From contig OZ038381.1 of the NCBI GenBank assembly GCA_964036045.1, positions 102,119,367 to 102,183,366 of the forward strand: DNA of 64,000 nucleotides, written 5' to 3'. The position numbers were made by a program, and so were the translations under genes. This DNA comes from Eutreptiella sp. 'Long Island Sound 2002' (lineage: Eukaryota > Euglenozoa > Euglenophyceae > Eutreptiales > Eutreptiaceae). Positions 42,360 through 53,982 of this stretch are shown here, piece by piece. The notes beneath the pieces were generated by a model, which saw only the letters and a program-made list of their open reading frames with translations, was not told the DNA's origin and did not search any database. Within the stretch, counting starts at the first letter, position 1. Each line of letters begins with the position of its first letter.

Positions 42360-43157
42360 AGAAAAGTTTATAGTGTTTTCAGCACTGTGTTTTTGCTTCT
42401 CCTGCTGCTTGTTGTTGCTGTAGGGTGTCCTGCTGCTTGTTTTGGATGATGAAAAGCTTTTGTTTGTTGAAATACAGTAAAGCCAAGTCAATCCAGGATA
42501 GCCCAAGCCAATAGTATGCAAGGAGAAGGTAATTCAGGATCAAAGCATGAAGGGCTGCAGTGTAGACAGTGAAAGATGTTTGGATATTCACAGAAACTGC
42601 AACTCAGGTCACATATGAATGCATATTCACAGAGATAGCTGAAATGTTTTGGGAAAAGAGTTAGAAAACTGCCTCAGGATCACTCTCTCTCCATAGTGCC
42701 ATCTTAGGAGATGTGCACTCTTTGTTTCAGGTCCCATATGTGCTGAGGTGGCATGGTATGTGCCGATGAGGTCACTGCCATGTCACATGGGATCTTTCTA
42801 CTTAGCTAGGCTGACCAGGAATTGAACCCAGGACCTCTCAAAAAGAGGTGCCCAGCCCGCTAGGGTGCATACCACTAGGATAGCTAAGAATTCATGGAAA
42901 AACATAGATAAATCCATAGGCTCTACCTTAGGTATGTCAGTGCTCAGTCAACTCAGGAAAAGATGTTTTACTTCAGATTGAAAGGGGATTAAGGGGTCCA
43001 CTCCATATCCTGATTGGGTGTTTGGTTCCATAGGTCAAAATGTGTTATCACCAGTTTTGGTTGGACCAATACTAAGATTAAAATGCATGGATGCTCAGTG
43101 CATCTCTAATACAACTAGAGTATGCCTCAAAGCAATGGAAAAGCACTTTTTCTTACT
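42360..43157 (-). repeat. 5' LTR of D
   Basis: 798 bp, AG...CT termini, aligned with 31419-32216 at a constant offset of 10941. Confidence 0.92.
42801..42888 (-). other. tRNA-like sequence in D 5' LTR
   Basis: Same 88-bp cloverleaf-like segment as 31860-31947, with one base of the D-arm stem changed. It retains the 8-bp terminal stem, the TTTTTGA loop and GGTTCAATTCC. Confidence 0.55.
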
Positions 43158-43162
43158 AAGAG
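43158..43162. other. Target-site duplication of D, right
   Basis: AAGAG, identical to 31414-31418. Confidence 0.85.
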
Positions 43163-43280
43163 GAGTGCGCAACTGTGTCGTGCGAAGTGTCGTGCAACAA
43201 TAAGCAAGCAGCAGGCAGGACGGGCCACAGAGTCCACCCGCTCTCCCATGTGCTTAGCTCACACAGCCTTCGTTAGCTAA

Positions 43281-45023
43281 ATGTCGCTATCTGTCCCCAC
43301 CAATCCCGCGGAGTTGCCAGCCTTCCGGCGAAGTGCCCGGCGCCTGGTAGACACAGTGTCCGATCTCGTCAGATACGGGCCGCACACGTATGCGGCGTTC
43401 CAGGCGCGTGTGGACGCGGACCGTCAGGCTAGGGACAACGGATGGGACCACTTCGTCGACGTCTGCTTGCGGCAGATGTTGGCCCGCGATCCCCACCCGT
43501 ACAACGCGCCCGACTTTCAGGCGCGGTTCGCAGCGGGCACGGTGCCGTTCAGGGTGCACCTGCTCAACCAACTACTCCGATGTCTACAAGATCTCGGGCA
43601 GCTCGAGGACGCGCAGCGCGGGCGGCCCCCAGTGGGGTCGGCAGGGCAGCCGGGGTATGCAGCGCCGGGTGCGTTTCCGATGCTGCCGCCCCCAGGCCTC
43701 GGGCCCATGTTCATCCCGCCCTTTGGGGCTCACCACCACCACCAACTCCATCTCCATCACCTACTTCATCACCCCGTCGGGTTCCCCACGATGCAGCATC
43801 ACTTCCCACAGGAACACGTACACCCGGCGGCTGTGCCACAGCCCCCCGTCCACCTTCACCATCACCATCAACTAGCGGCTGTGCCACAGCAACTTGTCCA
43901 CCTACACCATCACCATCACCATCACCGTCCGCACCAGCATGTGGAGTACCCGGATCCCCTGCCCCAGCAGCACCCACGACCGCCTCAGCACACGATGCCG
44001 GTGCCGGAACCGGTACCGGTGCCTGAGCTGGGGCGGAGCGCCCAGCAGCAGGGGGTGTCGCAAGGGGCTGTGCCACAGCACCCCGTCCACCTTCACCATC
44101 ACTGTCACCATCACCGTCCGCACCAGCAAGTGGAGTACCCGCATCCCCTGCCCCAGCAGCACTCACGGCCGCCTCAGCACACAATGCCGGTGCCGGAACC
44201 GGTACCGGTGCCTGAGCCGGGGCCTAGCGCCCAGCAGCACGGGGTGTCGCAAGGGGCTGTGCCACAGCACCCAGTCCACCTTCACCATCACCATCACCAT
44301 CACCGTCCGCACCAGCATGTGGAGTACCCACATCCCCTGCCCCAGCAGCACCCACAACCGCCTCAGCACACAATGCCGGTGCCGGAACCGGTACCGGTGC
44401 CTGAGCCGGGGCGGAGCGCCCAGCAGCAGGGGCTGTCGCAGGGGGCTGTGCCACAGCACCCTGTCCACCTTCACCATCACCATCACCATCAACGTCCGCA
44501 CCAGCATGCGGAGTACCCTCATCCCCTGCCCCAGCAGCACTCACGGCCACCTCAGCACACAATGCCGGTGTCGGTACCGGTACTGGCGCCTGAGCCGGGG
44601 CGGGGCGCCCAGCAGCAGGGGGTGTCGCAAGGGGAGACACGTGCCGTGCCCCCGGGCGAAGCGAGGAGAATGGGGGCGCCTGCGGCTGCGCCACCCCCCG
44701 CGGTGCCCCAGCCGGAGCTTCCCGTGGCGGGGTCACCACTGCGGACGGTCCAGATGCCGGACCCAGCCGTGCCGCGCGAAGCCCCGCCCGTGGTGCCGAC
44801 GGACCCTGAGCCGGTGGTGCCAGGTGGAGGTCCGCCCCTGACGCGTGGGATGCAGGGCGCGGCCCCCATGGGGAGGCCTACGGCGTGGGAACAAGCGGGG
44901 GATGCAGCGCAGGAGGCGGCAGTGGCTGGCCCGCGAGACATCAGCGAGCTGCTCGCGCAGGCCGTGGAGGCGTACCGGCGGACAGCCGCGGGGAGTGGAT
45001 GGAGCCGCGCCGGAAGGGGCTGA
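43281..45023 (+). pseudogene. LINE E ORF1 N-terminal part, His/Pro-rich repeats
   Basis: 580 codons from an ATG 118 bases after the edge of D. The first ~120 residues are mixed and helical (RRLVDTVSDLVRYG, LNQLLRCLQDLGQ). Residues ~200-451 are four 63-residue repeats with HLHHHHHHHRPHQ, PQQHPRPPQHTMPVPEPV and QQQGVSQG. The frame ends at 45023 after ELLAQAVEAYRRTAAG, but a neighbouring frame carries on with a very similar GELIAQALAAVAPRTEG, so a base was lost or gained near 45000. Function unknown; His-rich repeats could bind metal or RNA. Confidence 0.7.
43878..44633 (+). repeat. Four 189-bp coding tandem repeats
   Basis: Units start at 43878, 44067, 44256 and 44445, each GCTGTGCCACAGCA, a CAC/CAT-rich stretch and a CCGGTACCGGT-like part. 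The period is 63 codons and all copies keep the frame. Substitutions between units are scattered. Confidence 0.92.
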
Positions 45024-45762
45024 CGCCGGCGAGCTGATAGCGCAGGCGCTCGCGGCTGTCGCCCCGAGGACGGAAGGGGCCAAGGAGACGCCGACGGAGG
45101 CGGTTTCTTCGGGGGGACAGGACGCGGGGCGGGGTGTGCCGAAGGCGCAAACACCGGCAGAGGGCGGCGGGGTGGTGGAGCCCAGTGGGGGACGTGCCAA
45201 GGGGGAAGGAGTGGAGCACTGGATGTGGGAGTGCCGGGGGTGGCGCCAGGCCGCACCCGGTGAGCCATGTCCAGCGATGCTGGCGTACAGCATGGACCCC
45301 CATGCGGGCACCAACTGGGCCCGGCTGCCCGCCAACCTGCCGGCACGGCTGGACGCGGCGGAGGCGGCAAGGGGCGGAGGCGCTGACGAGCGACCTCTGG
45401 CGCCCTTCCCGCCCCGGCCGGACATGCCGCCGGCGATGGTTGCGGCTGGGTAAGGGGCGGAGGAAGAGCAGGAGGCGGTGGGCGAGGGGGACGAGGAGTC
45501 ATACGGGCTCAGCGAGTCAGCGCTGGCCCTCATGTTTGAGGACGACGCCCGGCCCGACGTCTACGCCGGCATGGACGAGGACCCGGCCAACAAGCCGCTG
45601 CGGCCCATGCCCACTGCGGTGCCACCCCCTCCCCTTGGGAGCTGTGAGCGGCGGCACTGCAGGTACCATGCGGCCGAGGGTGCCCACAGGCACCGCCTCA
45701 TGGGCACGGGGCAGCGGGAGGCAGGGATGCTGGCGAGCGCCCTGGAGCGCTATAAGCTCTAG
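45024..45762 (+). pseudogene. LINE E ORF1 middle part, with stops
   Basis: Continuation in the next frame: GELIAQALAAVAPRTEG, then WMWECRGWRQAAPGEPC and DMPPAMVAAG to a TAA at 45451-45453; then MFEDDARPDVYAGMDEDPAN and CERRHCRYHAAEG to a TAG at 45760-45762. CERRHCRYHAAEGAHRH is Cys/His-rich and could bind metal. No family is recognised. Confidence 0.6.
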
Positions 45763-45786
45763 CGCCCAGGGCAGGTCGCCCGGGAG

Positions 45787-47760
45787 ATGGCCCTGGCGGC
45801 AGCGTCCCCGGACAACGGCCAGGTCCGCTGTGTCCAACTGGGGGACGCGGCGGTCCTGGGTCACCACCCCGGTGATGTCCAGGCGGCGGAGCCCCAGGAA
45901 GGCCTCCCCCTGTCGGTGCGCCTGTCTGTGTGGCGCCTGCTGGACGAGGCAGGGCTGGAGGACGTGAGGCGGGACGAAGGCCTGTACGTGGCCTTGTGGC
46001 GAGGTGGGGCTGACGCTTGGCGTCGCGAGCAGGCCGTGCGGCCTCTCACACCCCAGGCGCTGGGGTCCCATGCGCTCCTGGGGGCGGTGCACCCTGAGGG
46101 TGCAGAGGTCGTGTTCGACGCGGACCGCCTGCTGCTGACCGGGGATGGGGCGGTCCTCGTCCCCAACTCCAGCAGCTACCGCCTTGAGAGCCGCGGCGGT
46201 GACCTCAAGCTGCTGGTGGTGGTGGGCACGCGCCTCGACGAGAGCGCCGCCTCCCAGGGGTCCAAACACGCGTTCCCGGTGGGGGCCGATGAGGAGGCAG
46301 GCCGTGGCGGTGACGAGGTGGGGCAAGAGCAACCCACGGGGGAGGAGCAGCAGCAGGATCAGCCAGAGGTGGCCGGGGAGGAGGTGGACGTGCAGGCCAT
46401 TGTGGCGGCAGCCCTGGGGAAGTTAACGGATGCAGCGGGTCCACCGCCGACGACGGAGGCACTGGAGGAGGAGGACCAACCCAGGAGGAGTGAGGAGGCA
46501 CAAGTCGCCATGGAGCGGGACGAGGAGCCGGCGTTCAAGGGTGAAGAGGCACAGGGCGCCGGGGAGCAGGACGAGGAGCTGGTGATCGTGGGGGCGAAGG
46601 AGGCGCGTGAGGTGGGTCCACGGGAGCTGGGGGTGGCGGACAGGGCTGGGCCGAAGACAGGGGAGGTGGAAACCTGCAGGCACTGGGCCAAGGGGTGGTG
46701 CATGCGGGCAGATGCCTGCCGGTTCGCCCACCCCCAGCAGCCGGTGCCGCGGGGAGTACCCCAGGAACTACTCCTGATCCTCCAGGCCATGGCCCGTGTG
46801 GGGGCCCTCAGCCTGGACCGCAGCCAGGACCACGACCGGGGCCACGGAACGTTGCTGCAGGAAGCGGTGGTAAAGGCGCAAGGGGGAGGGCTCCCAGCGG
46901 TGGGGTATGCGGTGGAGAGTGGGGGCCTGATCGAGTGGGCGGTGGCGTTGCCATGTGGCATGGCGGCCCTGCTCACTCCTTTCCCAGTGGTCCCGTGGAG
47001 GGACGTGGTCGCCGTCCAGGAGGCCAATCTGGGATGGGTGTGCACGTGGCACACACACCCCGCCAACATGGACCCTCGCGAGTGGCAGGCTAAGGCGGTC
47101 GTGACGTACCTGTCCTGGTCAATGCAGGCAGCGCCGGGTGCGTGGGCGCAGTGGTCGGACAGGGCGCTCAGCTGGGCGAGGGATGGCAGTGCTGTGGCGG
47201 CCTGCCCTGACCTCCCGCGCCAGCCCTTCTCAGTCCAGCCGTGGACTGTCTCCCTGCATCTCCCCACGGTGGCGGCTCGTCTTGCGGCCACAGACCCAGA
47301 GGTCTCGCTGCTGGGAGACCGAGGGGGGCCAGGGCTTCGCCTGGGCCAGGGGCTGGAAGTTCGCACCGCCCGCCTCCCCAGCCCTGTGGACGGGGACATC
47401 CTGGAGGGACTCCAGTTCACGCGGGCTGGCGGGGCTGATGTGTGGACCGCTGTTCATCGCCAGCTCCCAGACGCGTGGCCCCAGGTGTACCGGCCCCCTG
47501 GTCACGAGCGTCTGGTGGGAGTGGAATGGCGCGTGTGGGCCGCCAACAGCCCGTGCCCACCGGTGGTGGTCCTGCCCAGGGGAACCAACCACCCCAGCTG
47601 GGAGACCGTGGCAGTCTTGTGGGGATGGGTGGCGGTCCTTGGGACCGATGGCCACGTCTTCACTGCCCCACGGGGCACGGTGATCGAGACCGACGGGGGG
47701 ACAGCGTTGCAGCTCACGGCAGAGCCCCTGACCACGCATGCTGTGGTGGCCGTCCTCTAG
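45787..47760 (+). pseudogene. LINE E ORF1: CCCH zinc finger and JAMM-like motif
   Basis: 657 codons open in the same frame. The first ATG follows a stop by 24 bases and need not be a real start. Near residues 297-315, CRHWAKGWCMRADACRFAH is a CCCH finger (C-x7-C-x5-C-x3-H), a family that usually binds RNA. About 105-120 residues later, LGWVCTWHTHPANMD resembles the GW..H-T-H-P signature of JAMM/MPN metalloproteases, but the usual following Ser-x2-Asp is absent. Long acidic stretches precede the finger. It ends in TAG at 47758-47760 and continues in frame beyond. The CCCH call is good; the JAMM reading is tentative. Confidence 0.7.
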
Positions 47761-50424
47761 TGGGGTGCAAACAAGCCTCAGCCCTGGCGCCATCAGGTCG
47801 CTAGGGCGGTCTGGCGAGACCTGCCGGTCCTTAAGGCCGCCGTCTGGTCAGGAGGAGCAGGGCGGCATCTCCCGGGCGCACTCTCATGGCCGCGGGGCTG
47901 CAGAGACGCCTCTCCCCCACCGGCTGAGCTGCGGGGCGCCCTGGAGCACCTGTACTCCAAGCCCAGGCACCAGTTCCTGGTGGCCGCAGACCATGGGGTG
48001 GAGCTCAGCGACGAGGTGTTCGCGCTGGCAGCCGACGTGGTGCAGTGCCTGGCCCCCCACGCCATGATGCTCCCGAGGGAGGGGTGGGAAGGCCAGCGGC
48101 AGGACCAAACCCCGGCTGCCCTCCTCATTGCGAGGTAGGTCGAGCTGGGGGGCTCGGAGGCGGTGTACCTCGACCTGTTGGAGAGGCCGAGCATGCAGCA
48201 CTGGACGGCCCACCACCTCGTGGCCCCTGACATGCGGTTGGCCGTGGACCCGCTGGGCCGGCCTGTGGTGTCGGGGGCCCCGCCCCAGTGGCCGCACACG
48301 TGAAACATAACAGTCCGGACGATGCGCATGGCACCCAGGGGCCAGAGGTCGGGTTGGCTGGGTGCAGAGCATCTGCTGGCGGAGGCCCAGGCGGCACAGG
48401 TGCAGCAGCCGGCCGGCAACACCAAGGACTGTGGCGTGTGCGCCCTCATGTCCGCCGTCGGTACCCTCCTCAGGGTGCTGAGACCGGGCAACCTCCTGTC
48501 CGCGCTGGACAGGCGGTGGGTGGCGGCAGTGGTCCTCAACAGGGACATGGGGCCCATCGCGCGTCTGCCGTCCCTGGGGGAGCTGCCTGCAGCGGTGTTG
48601 GATGCCCTGCCGGCGCCCCGCACACCCTTGGACCTGGCGGACGTCCCGCACAACGTGGGGCTGCCCGGGGCGCGCATGCAACATGCCCTACTGTGTATGG
48701 CGGCGGCAGCGGACGGGGGGATGTCCATGCTGGCGACGGTGTTCCTGCAGTACTTGCAGGACGCGATGCAGCAGCAGCGGATGCATGCGCCCCAGCCGTG
48801 GGAAGAAAGCGCCAAGCGGTGGCTGAGGGTGGAGAGCGTGCCTTCCACCCATACGGTGGGCGTGGCGGATATGGGGCGGCTGGTGGTGTTGGAGGGGGCG
48901 GAGTATTTGGCCTGTGTTCGGGTGGAAACAGGGGGACTGGAGTGGGTCGTAGTCACCGCGTACGGCTCAGGAGGCAGCAGTCCAGGGGCCCGGCCTGCTA
49001 CCGGGTGTTCCGGGAGTGCCTCAGTGAGCTGGGGCCGGTGCGCAGGGCGCACAGGTGCACGGCCGAGGACATCCTGCCGGCACCGGCGGTCCTTCGTGGA
49101 GGTCACGCGGCCGCCGGTGATCCAGGGGCAGGACGTCTGGCCCATAGCCCCGAGCAACATGTGGCAGGCTGAGCATGCAGCTGGCATGTGCAGGGCGCTG
49201 CAGGGTCACGCGGCGGCCCTCCCCAGGGCCCCGGCAGCGCAGTCCTCCAGCAACAGGACGGCAGCCTCGCTAGCACTGCTGCATAACGTGTCGCGGGCCT
49301 GGTGCTGGGTTGTGGCGGCGTTGGAGCCCCACTTCTCGGCGCTGCGCCTGTACGATCGCGGAGAGGGCACGGTGCTCACGGCCCGCCCCGCCGACCTGGA
49401 GGCCCTGCACCTTAGTGCACTGAGTGGCGACGGGAGCGAGGCGCTGTACCTCCAAGGGACCGTGGCAGGCGCGGCCGCGACACGCTTCTGCCGGCAGAGT
49501 GGAGGAGATGCCCTCCGCCTGGTCATGGCGGAGAACATGGGGCCGTGGCTCCGGGCATTCTCCACGTCCAGGTGGAAGGTCGAGGGCGACCGGGAGGAGT
49601 TCGCCGATGCGTGGCGCCGCAGGGTGGAGGAGCAGTTTCCCGTGGGGGGAATGCTGCACCTGCCGCAGCCACCAAGCGTGCCACCAGTACAGCCTGCGGA
49701 ACCCCTGGCCGCGGCGGCGAGGCAGGCCCCGAGAGCGGCGCCCAAGCCGCCGCCCAAGAGGGGCCAGCGGCCTCAGTATGGCGGCTATGCCAACATTCGG
49801 TACGTGCTGCAGCACTTTGGTGGTGACTTGGCCACGGAGCAGCGTGGGACAAAGACGATCAACGTCTGCCCCTGGTCTCGGCTGGATGGGGCTGTTCACT
49901 GCACATGGAAAGCTGGCACGCACTGCCGGCCTACCCACCTCCACCCGGAGGACCTGCTGGACCAAATCCAGCTGGACCATGCGACTGATCAGGCGCAACG
50001 GGACCAGGCGCTGGGCATGCTGGCTGGCGTTATGCCGGGGGGCCAGGCGGGGCCTTTCGCGTCGGCCCAGGCGGGGTCCAGAGCGCTCACGCTGCCCACG
50101 GGTGCCCGCCCCGCGGCGGAGCGCGGGGCGTCCCTGTCAGCAGCACAATCTGGAGCGATTGGGTCTGCAGCACGGCGTGGGGCAGTGACTTCTACGGGGA
50201 GTACGGCGGCAAGTACATCCGGCAGGCAGGCAGAGGGGGACCCCGCCGCATCTGCTGGGTCTCAGCAGGCGACGACCGCCTCGAGCGGAGGCCCGCGGGG
50301 ACGGGGGCCACCTCGCCGGCCGCCCGCGCCCGGTGCGGGTGGTCCCCCTGAACCTGCTGGTGGCCCCCCTCCGTCAGGTGATCCGGATCCGGCGGGAAGC
50401 CCCGATCCACACGTGCAGCCATGA
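47761..50424 (+). pseudogene. LINE E ORF1: Ulp1-like Cys protease motif and C-terminal Cys/His motif
   Basis: Same frame, with TAG at 48136-48138 and TGA at 48301-48303; the longest open part is 48322-50424 (700 codons). QHWTAHHLVAPDMRLAVDP (His codon 48199-48201, Asp codon 48247-48249) and QQPAGNTKDCGVCALMSAV (Cys codon 48430-48432) match the His, Asp, Gln, Cys order of C48/Ulp1 proteases. Near 49864-49935, CPWSRLDGAVHC, then CRPTHLHP, may be another zinc site. The end is Pro/Gly-rich and stops in TGA directly followed by ATG of the endonuclease part. Confidence 0.65.
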
Positions 50425-51825
50425 ATGGGCTCCGCCTCCGACACCCGAGCGGCGGTGTCCTGGAACGTCCAGGGCTCAATGCGGGGGGACGGCGTACCAG
50501 TGGCCCCAGGCATGCTCGACGGTGAAGCGGTGGCGGCGGGCATCATGAAGGCCGAGGGTGCCATCCTGGGCCTATTCCAGGAGACCGGCCTGCAGGACCC
50601 TCAGGGTGTGGTGCACTCGGAGAATCAGTGGCGTCACCACGGGTATCATGCGTACCCAGGGGTGGATGCCCAGGCGGCGTCGGCGGCAGCGGTGCGAGGC
50701 AGGCTCTTGATTGCCCTTCGGGCGGACGTGTTCGCCGCGGAGGAAGTTCCAGATATCGTGGACATCGTGCCGGGCAAGGCCATGGCCCTCGATGTGGTGA
50801 CCGCATGTGGCACCCTCACGGTCCTCAACGTCCACGGCCCGGGTAGCGGCGGCGACTCCTGGGCGTCTAGGGCGTCCTTCTGGGCTGACGTAGCCATGTA
50901 CGCGGCGGCCAAGAGCGCGGGTGGCACCAGGGCCGTGCTCCTCGGAGGGGACTTCAACGTGTGGCTGGAGTCCCCGTGGCACCCCACCACGAGGAGGTTC
51001 CAAGCCCTGTGGGAACAGTGTGGTTTCCACAGGGCAGGCCCGGAAGGGGAGGAGGACAGGAGGCCCACGAGGGCAGGGCACCGACTGGACTCCTTCCTTC
51101 TAAACTCGCCTCTGGTCCCATGGGCGGCGCTTGAGCGCCCACACTTGGCGCCGGGGCGGTCACCTGCGTCACTGGGGTCGGATCATGGCCCTGTGGTCCT
51201 GGACATCCCGCTAGCGGTGGCCGGCAAAGAGAGGGTCACCAGGATGGCCTACTCGCACGCCCAAGGCAGGCTGCATGCCATACGCCCGGACTCCCCGGGG
51301 GTTCGTGAGGCGGCAGCGGCAGTACTGCAGAAGGCCTGCGGGGATCGGCGGCTACAGGCGTGGCTCTCGTCGGACCAGAACACTGCCACCATGGGCACGT
51401 CGGAGGTGCAAGCGGTCTTTGACTTGCTCTACGCCTTCCGTGATGACGTGTCCAGGGTCACGGGAGTGCGCATGCCTTCAGGAGTGGACCCGCAGTACCC
51501 GTACGGGCAGGCGGAAACGGAGGCGTCGTTGGACCAGGTCCTCTCGGATCAGCAGGCCCTGGCCTGGCGCGCCCATCAGCTGTGGCAACGGGACGCGGCG
51601 GCGGCCGGACTCCACTCCCAGGAAGCGACTGCCCTGCTACAGCACCTCCGGCGAGTGGACCCCGACCTGTCCCCAGCCTCGGTAGAGGACCTACGTGCCG
51701 CGTTGGACCAACAGCTCCACCAGCTGGAGACACGGGTGGAGGAGCTGCGGGATGTCCTCAGGAGCAACAGGCGCCGGTCCATCAAGGACTACTGGCGGGG
51801 CAGGGTACCGGATCTGCAGCTCTGA
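50425..51825 (+). pseudogene. LINE E APE-type endonuclease
   Basis: 466 codons beginning at the ATG that directly follows a TGA (TGAATG). The exonuclease-endonuclease-phosphatase fold is clear: WNVQG at 13-17, Glu53 in FQETG, LNVHGPG, LLGGDFNVW, HRLDSFLLNS and SLGSDHGPVVLD near residue 255. These are the metal-binding and catalytic blocks that nick target DNA for target-primed reverse transcription. The rest is a helical linker. A TGA at 51823-51825 separates it from RT, which continues in the same frame, so this stop is probably a mutation. Confidence 0.85.
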
Positions 51826-53982
51826 TGGACGGCGATACGGGGGGCCATCAACGTGGTGAACTATGCCCCGTCTGGCCTATGGTCCGTACGCGTCCGCGAG
51901 TCGGAGAAGGTGCTCTTGGAGGCCTCGGACGTCATTGGCGAGGTCCGGAGGTATTGGGAGGCGCTGTACGCCAAGCGGCCAGTGAACCTGCCGGCCTTCG
52001 AGCGGCTGGTCCGGGCCCACATTCCCAAAGGGGTGCCGGAGGAATGGAGGTCGGTACAGGACTACACCATGCAGGACCTTAAAGACGCCGTGAGGCAGGC
52101 CGTGGCGGTTGACAAAGCTCCAGGGGCCAACCGGGTCACAGCTGCCCTCATAGCAGAGCTGCCTGAACCGGTGCAGGGGCTCCTGGTGCATGCGTACAGG
52201 GCAATCCTACGGGGTGCGGACGTCCCGGAGTCCTGGCACGAGGCCTTTATCTGGCTGATGCCCAAGGGCACAGCCACGGGCAACCTGGACGAGTACAGGA
52301 GGACAGCGCTGGGGCAGCAAGACATGCGAATGCTCATGACTCCCCTCATGCGGAGGTTCACAGCTGTTCTGGCACGCAAGGGACTGGCCGCGGACTGGCA
52401 GTTCGGAGCCATGCCGGGATCCACGGCGGCTGCCCCGGTGTTCCTGGCCCAGCGCAGGCTGCAGCGTGGGCTGGAGGAAAACCACGTCCTGGCCTTCGAT
52501 GTGTCAAAAGCTTTTGACACAGCGCCGCACGGAGCGCTGGCGCTCCTCCTGCGCCACATGGGTGTCCTGGAGGAGCTCATCAGGCTCTTCCACACCCTCA
52601 GCTGCGGGTCTCTGGTGCGCATCGTCACCGCGCACGGCCCGACGCCGAGCATACGGCTCCACAGGGGCCTGCGGCAGGGCAGTGCAGAGAGCGCCGTGCT
52701 CTACCTCCTCCTTTTGGAGCCTCTCCTGCGGAGCCTCGCCTGCAAGGCGCGGGGAGATGCTCGCCATGCGGTGCCACCCCTGGTGCAGGCGTTATGTGAT
52801 GACCTCCTGTTGATAGCGCACTCCCTGCCGCAATTCCTGGAGTATGCGGCGGCGATAGCGCGGTATCTCACGGACATGGACATGGCCCTCAACGTCGACA
52901 AATGCGCCTATGCCAATACTGCTCGCATCCATTCGATTATGGTATACCTGAACCCAGGGAACACGGCGGCCCCATGGGTACGCTTACGTGCCAAGGGCAC
53001 GGTACCATACTTGGGCCTGCGCCTGGATCCCAGGGGGATGGCGACCATGAAGGAGAAACATGTACTCCGGTGTGAAGCTATGCTGGGCTGGGGCAAGAAC
53101 ACGTTAGGGCCGGCGTCGGTGCCTCATGATGTGATGGCGGCTGTGGTTGGAGGCATCGTGCGGTACGCGGCGCCCTACCTGTCCGACACGGCGGAGGCGG
53201 TGATCAAAGTGAATAGTGCCATCAAGGCTGCGGCCCTGCAATTCGAGAAGCTGCCCAAGGACCTGTCCAACGTGGCAGTGCGGTCGGGTCATGGGTTACG
53301 GTTGGCGGATGTCCAGGTTATCTGCCGCGACTCTGTCGTGGCGACCATGGCTCAGCTCACCCACCACAGGTCGACGACAGTCCGGGATGAGCTGCGGGCC
53401 ATGCTCCAAGACATGCACGTGCAGTACGGAGTGTGCGGGCAGTTCATGGTGCCCTCTGCGTCATTTGCCACGCACGCTGGCAATACGTGGGTGGACAGGG
53501 TACTCCGGGCGATGGGGACGTTGCGCGTAGGACTCCTCATGCCACCGTCGGTGTACTCGTGTGTACACGCCCATCTGCCGCAAGTGCAGTGGGCGGGGCG
53601 GAAGTGGGTGTCCCAATCCTATACCTTCAAGGGTAGGGACATCTGCTTTCTCTCGGGGCCCCGCACAGATGCGACAGTACAGTCCCTGACTGATCCCGCA
53701 AATGACCTCCTGCATGCGCGGCTCCCCTGCCCTGCGCCTGGGCACTGGGCTGTCCAGCTTCAGGAGTGCCTAGAGGACCACCTGCACCTTCCGCACGCGG
53801 GAGTAGGGCCCCACCAGCTGGACCACTGGTGGCTCACGGGGCTCCGCGACGTCTTCCGGCCGCAGCTGCCCGGTCCGTTGACTCACCGGCTGATACACCC
53901 GGTGCGCCGAAAGAAGGCCAGCAAACGCAATAGACAGTCCACTGCGGGGAACGTGTATGTAGTGGGCGGATACAGGGAGTAA
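51826..53982 (+). pseudogene. LINE E reverse transcriptase
   Basis: In frame with the endonuclease; open from 51826, first ATG 51853. RT blocks: AVDKAPGANRVTAALI; AFIWLMPKG; motif A FDVSKAFDTAPHGAL (about residue 215); motif B GLRQGSAESAVLYLLLLEPLL; motif C QALCDDLLLIA (about residue 314), where Cys replaces the usual aromatic or Ala of F/YADD; then ALNVDKCAYA. The Asp pair is intact. The fold is LINE-type with long thumb sequence. It ends in TAA at 53980-53982 but coding homology continues in frame. Confidence 0.87.

Larger units (their letters stand above)
31419..43157 (-). mobile_element. Ty3/Gypsy element D inserted in LINE E
   Basis: 11.7-kb minus-strand LTR retrotransposon with perfect 5-bp target duplications (AAGAG). 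On the minus strand: 5' LTR 43157-42360, primer-binding site, gag 42261-39865, protease 39732-39424, pol 39405-34424 with a 431-bp insertion, a 2.2-kb gene-free stretch, polypurine tract, 3' LTR 32216-31419. Its proteins differ clearly from those of H1/B. The LTRs differ at only six positions by eye, so D is younger than B. LTR ends are AG...CT rather than TG...CA. Confidence 0.92.
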
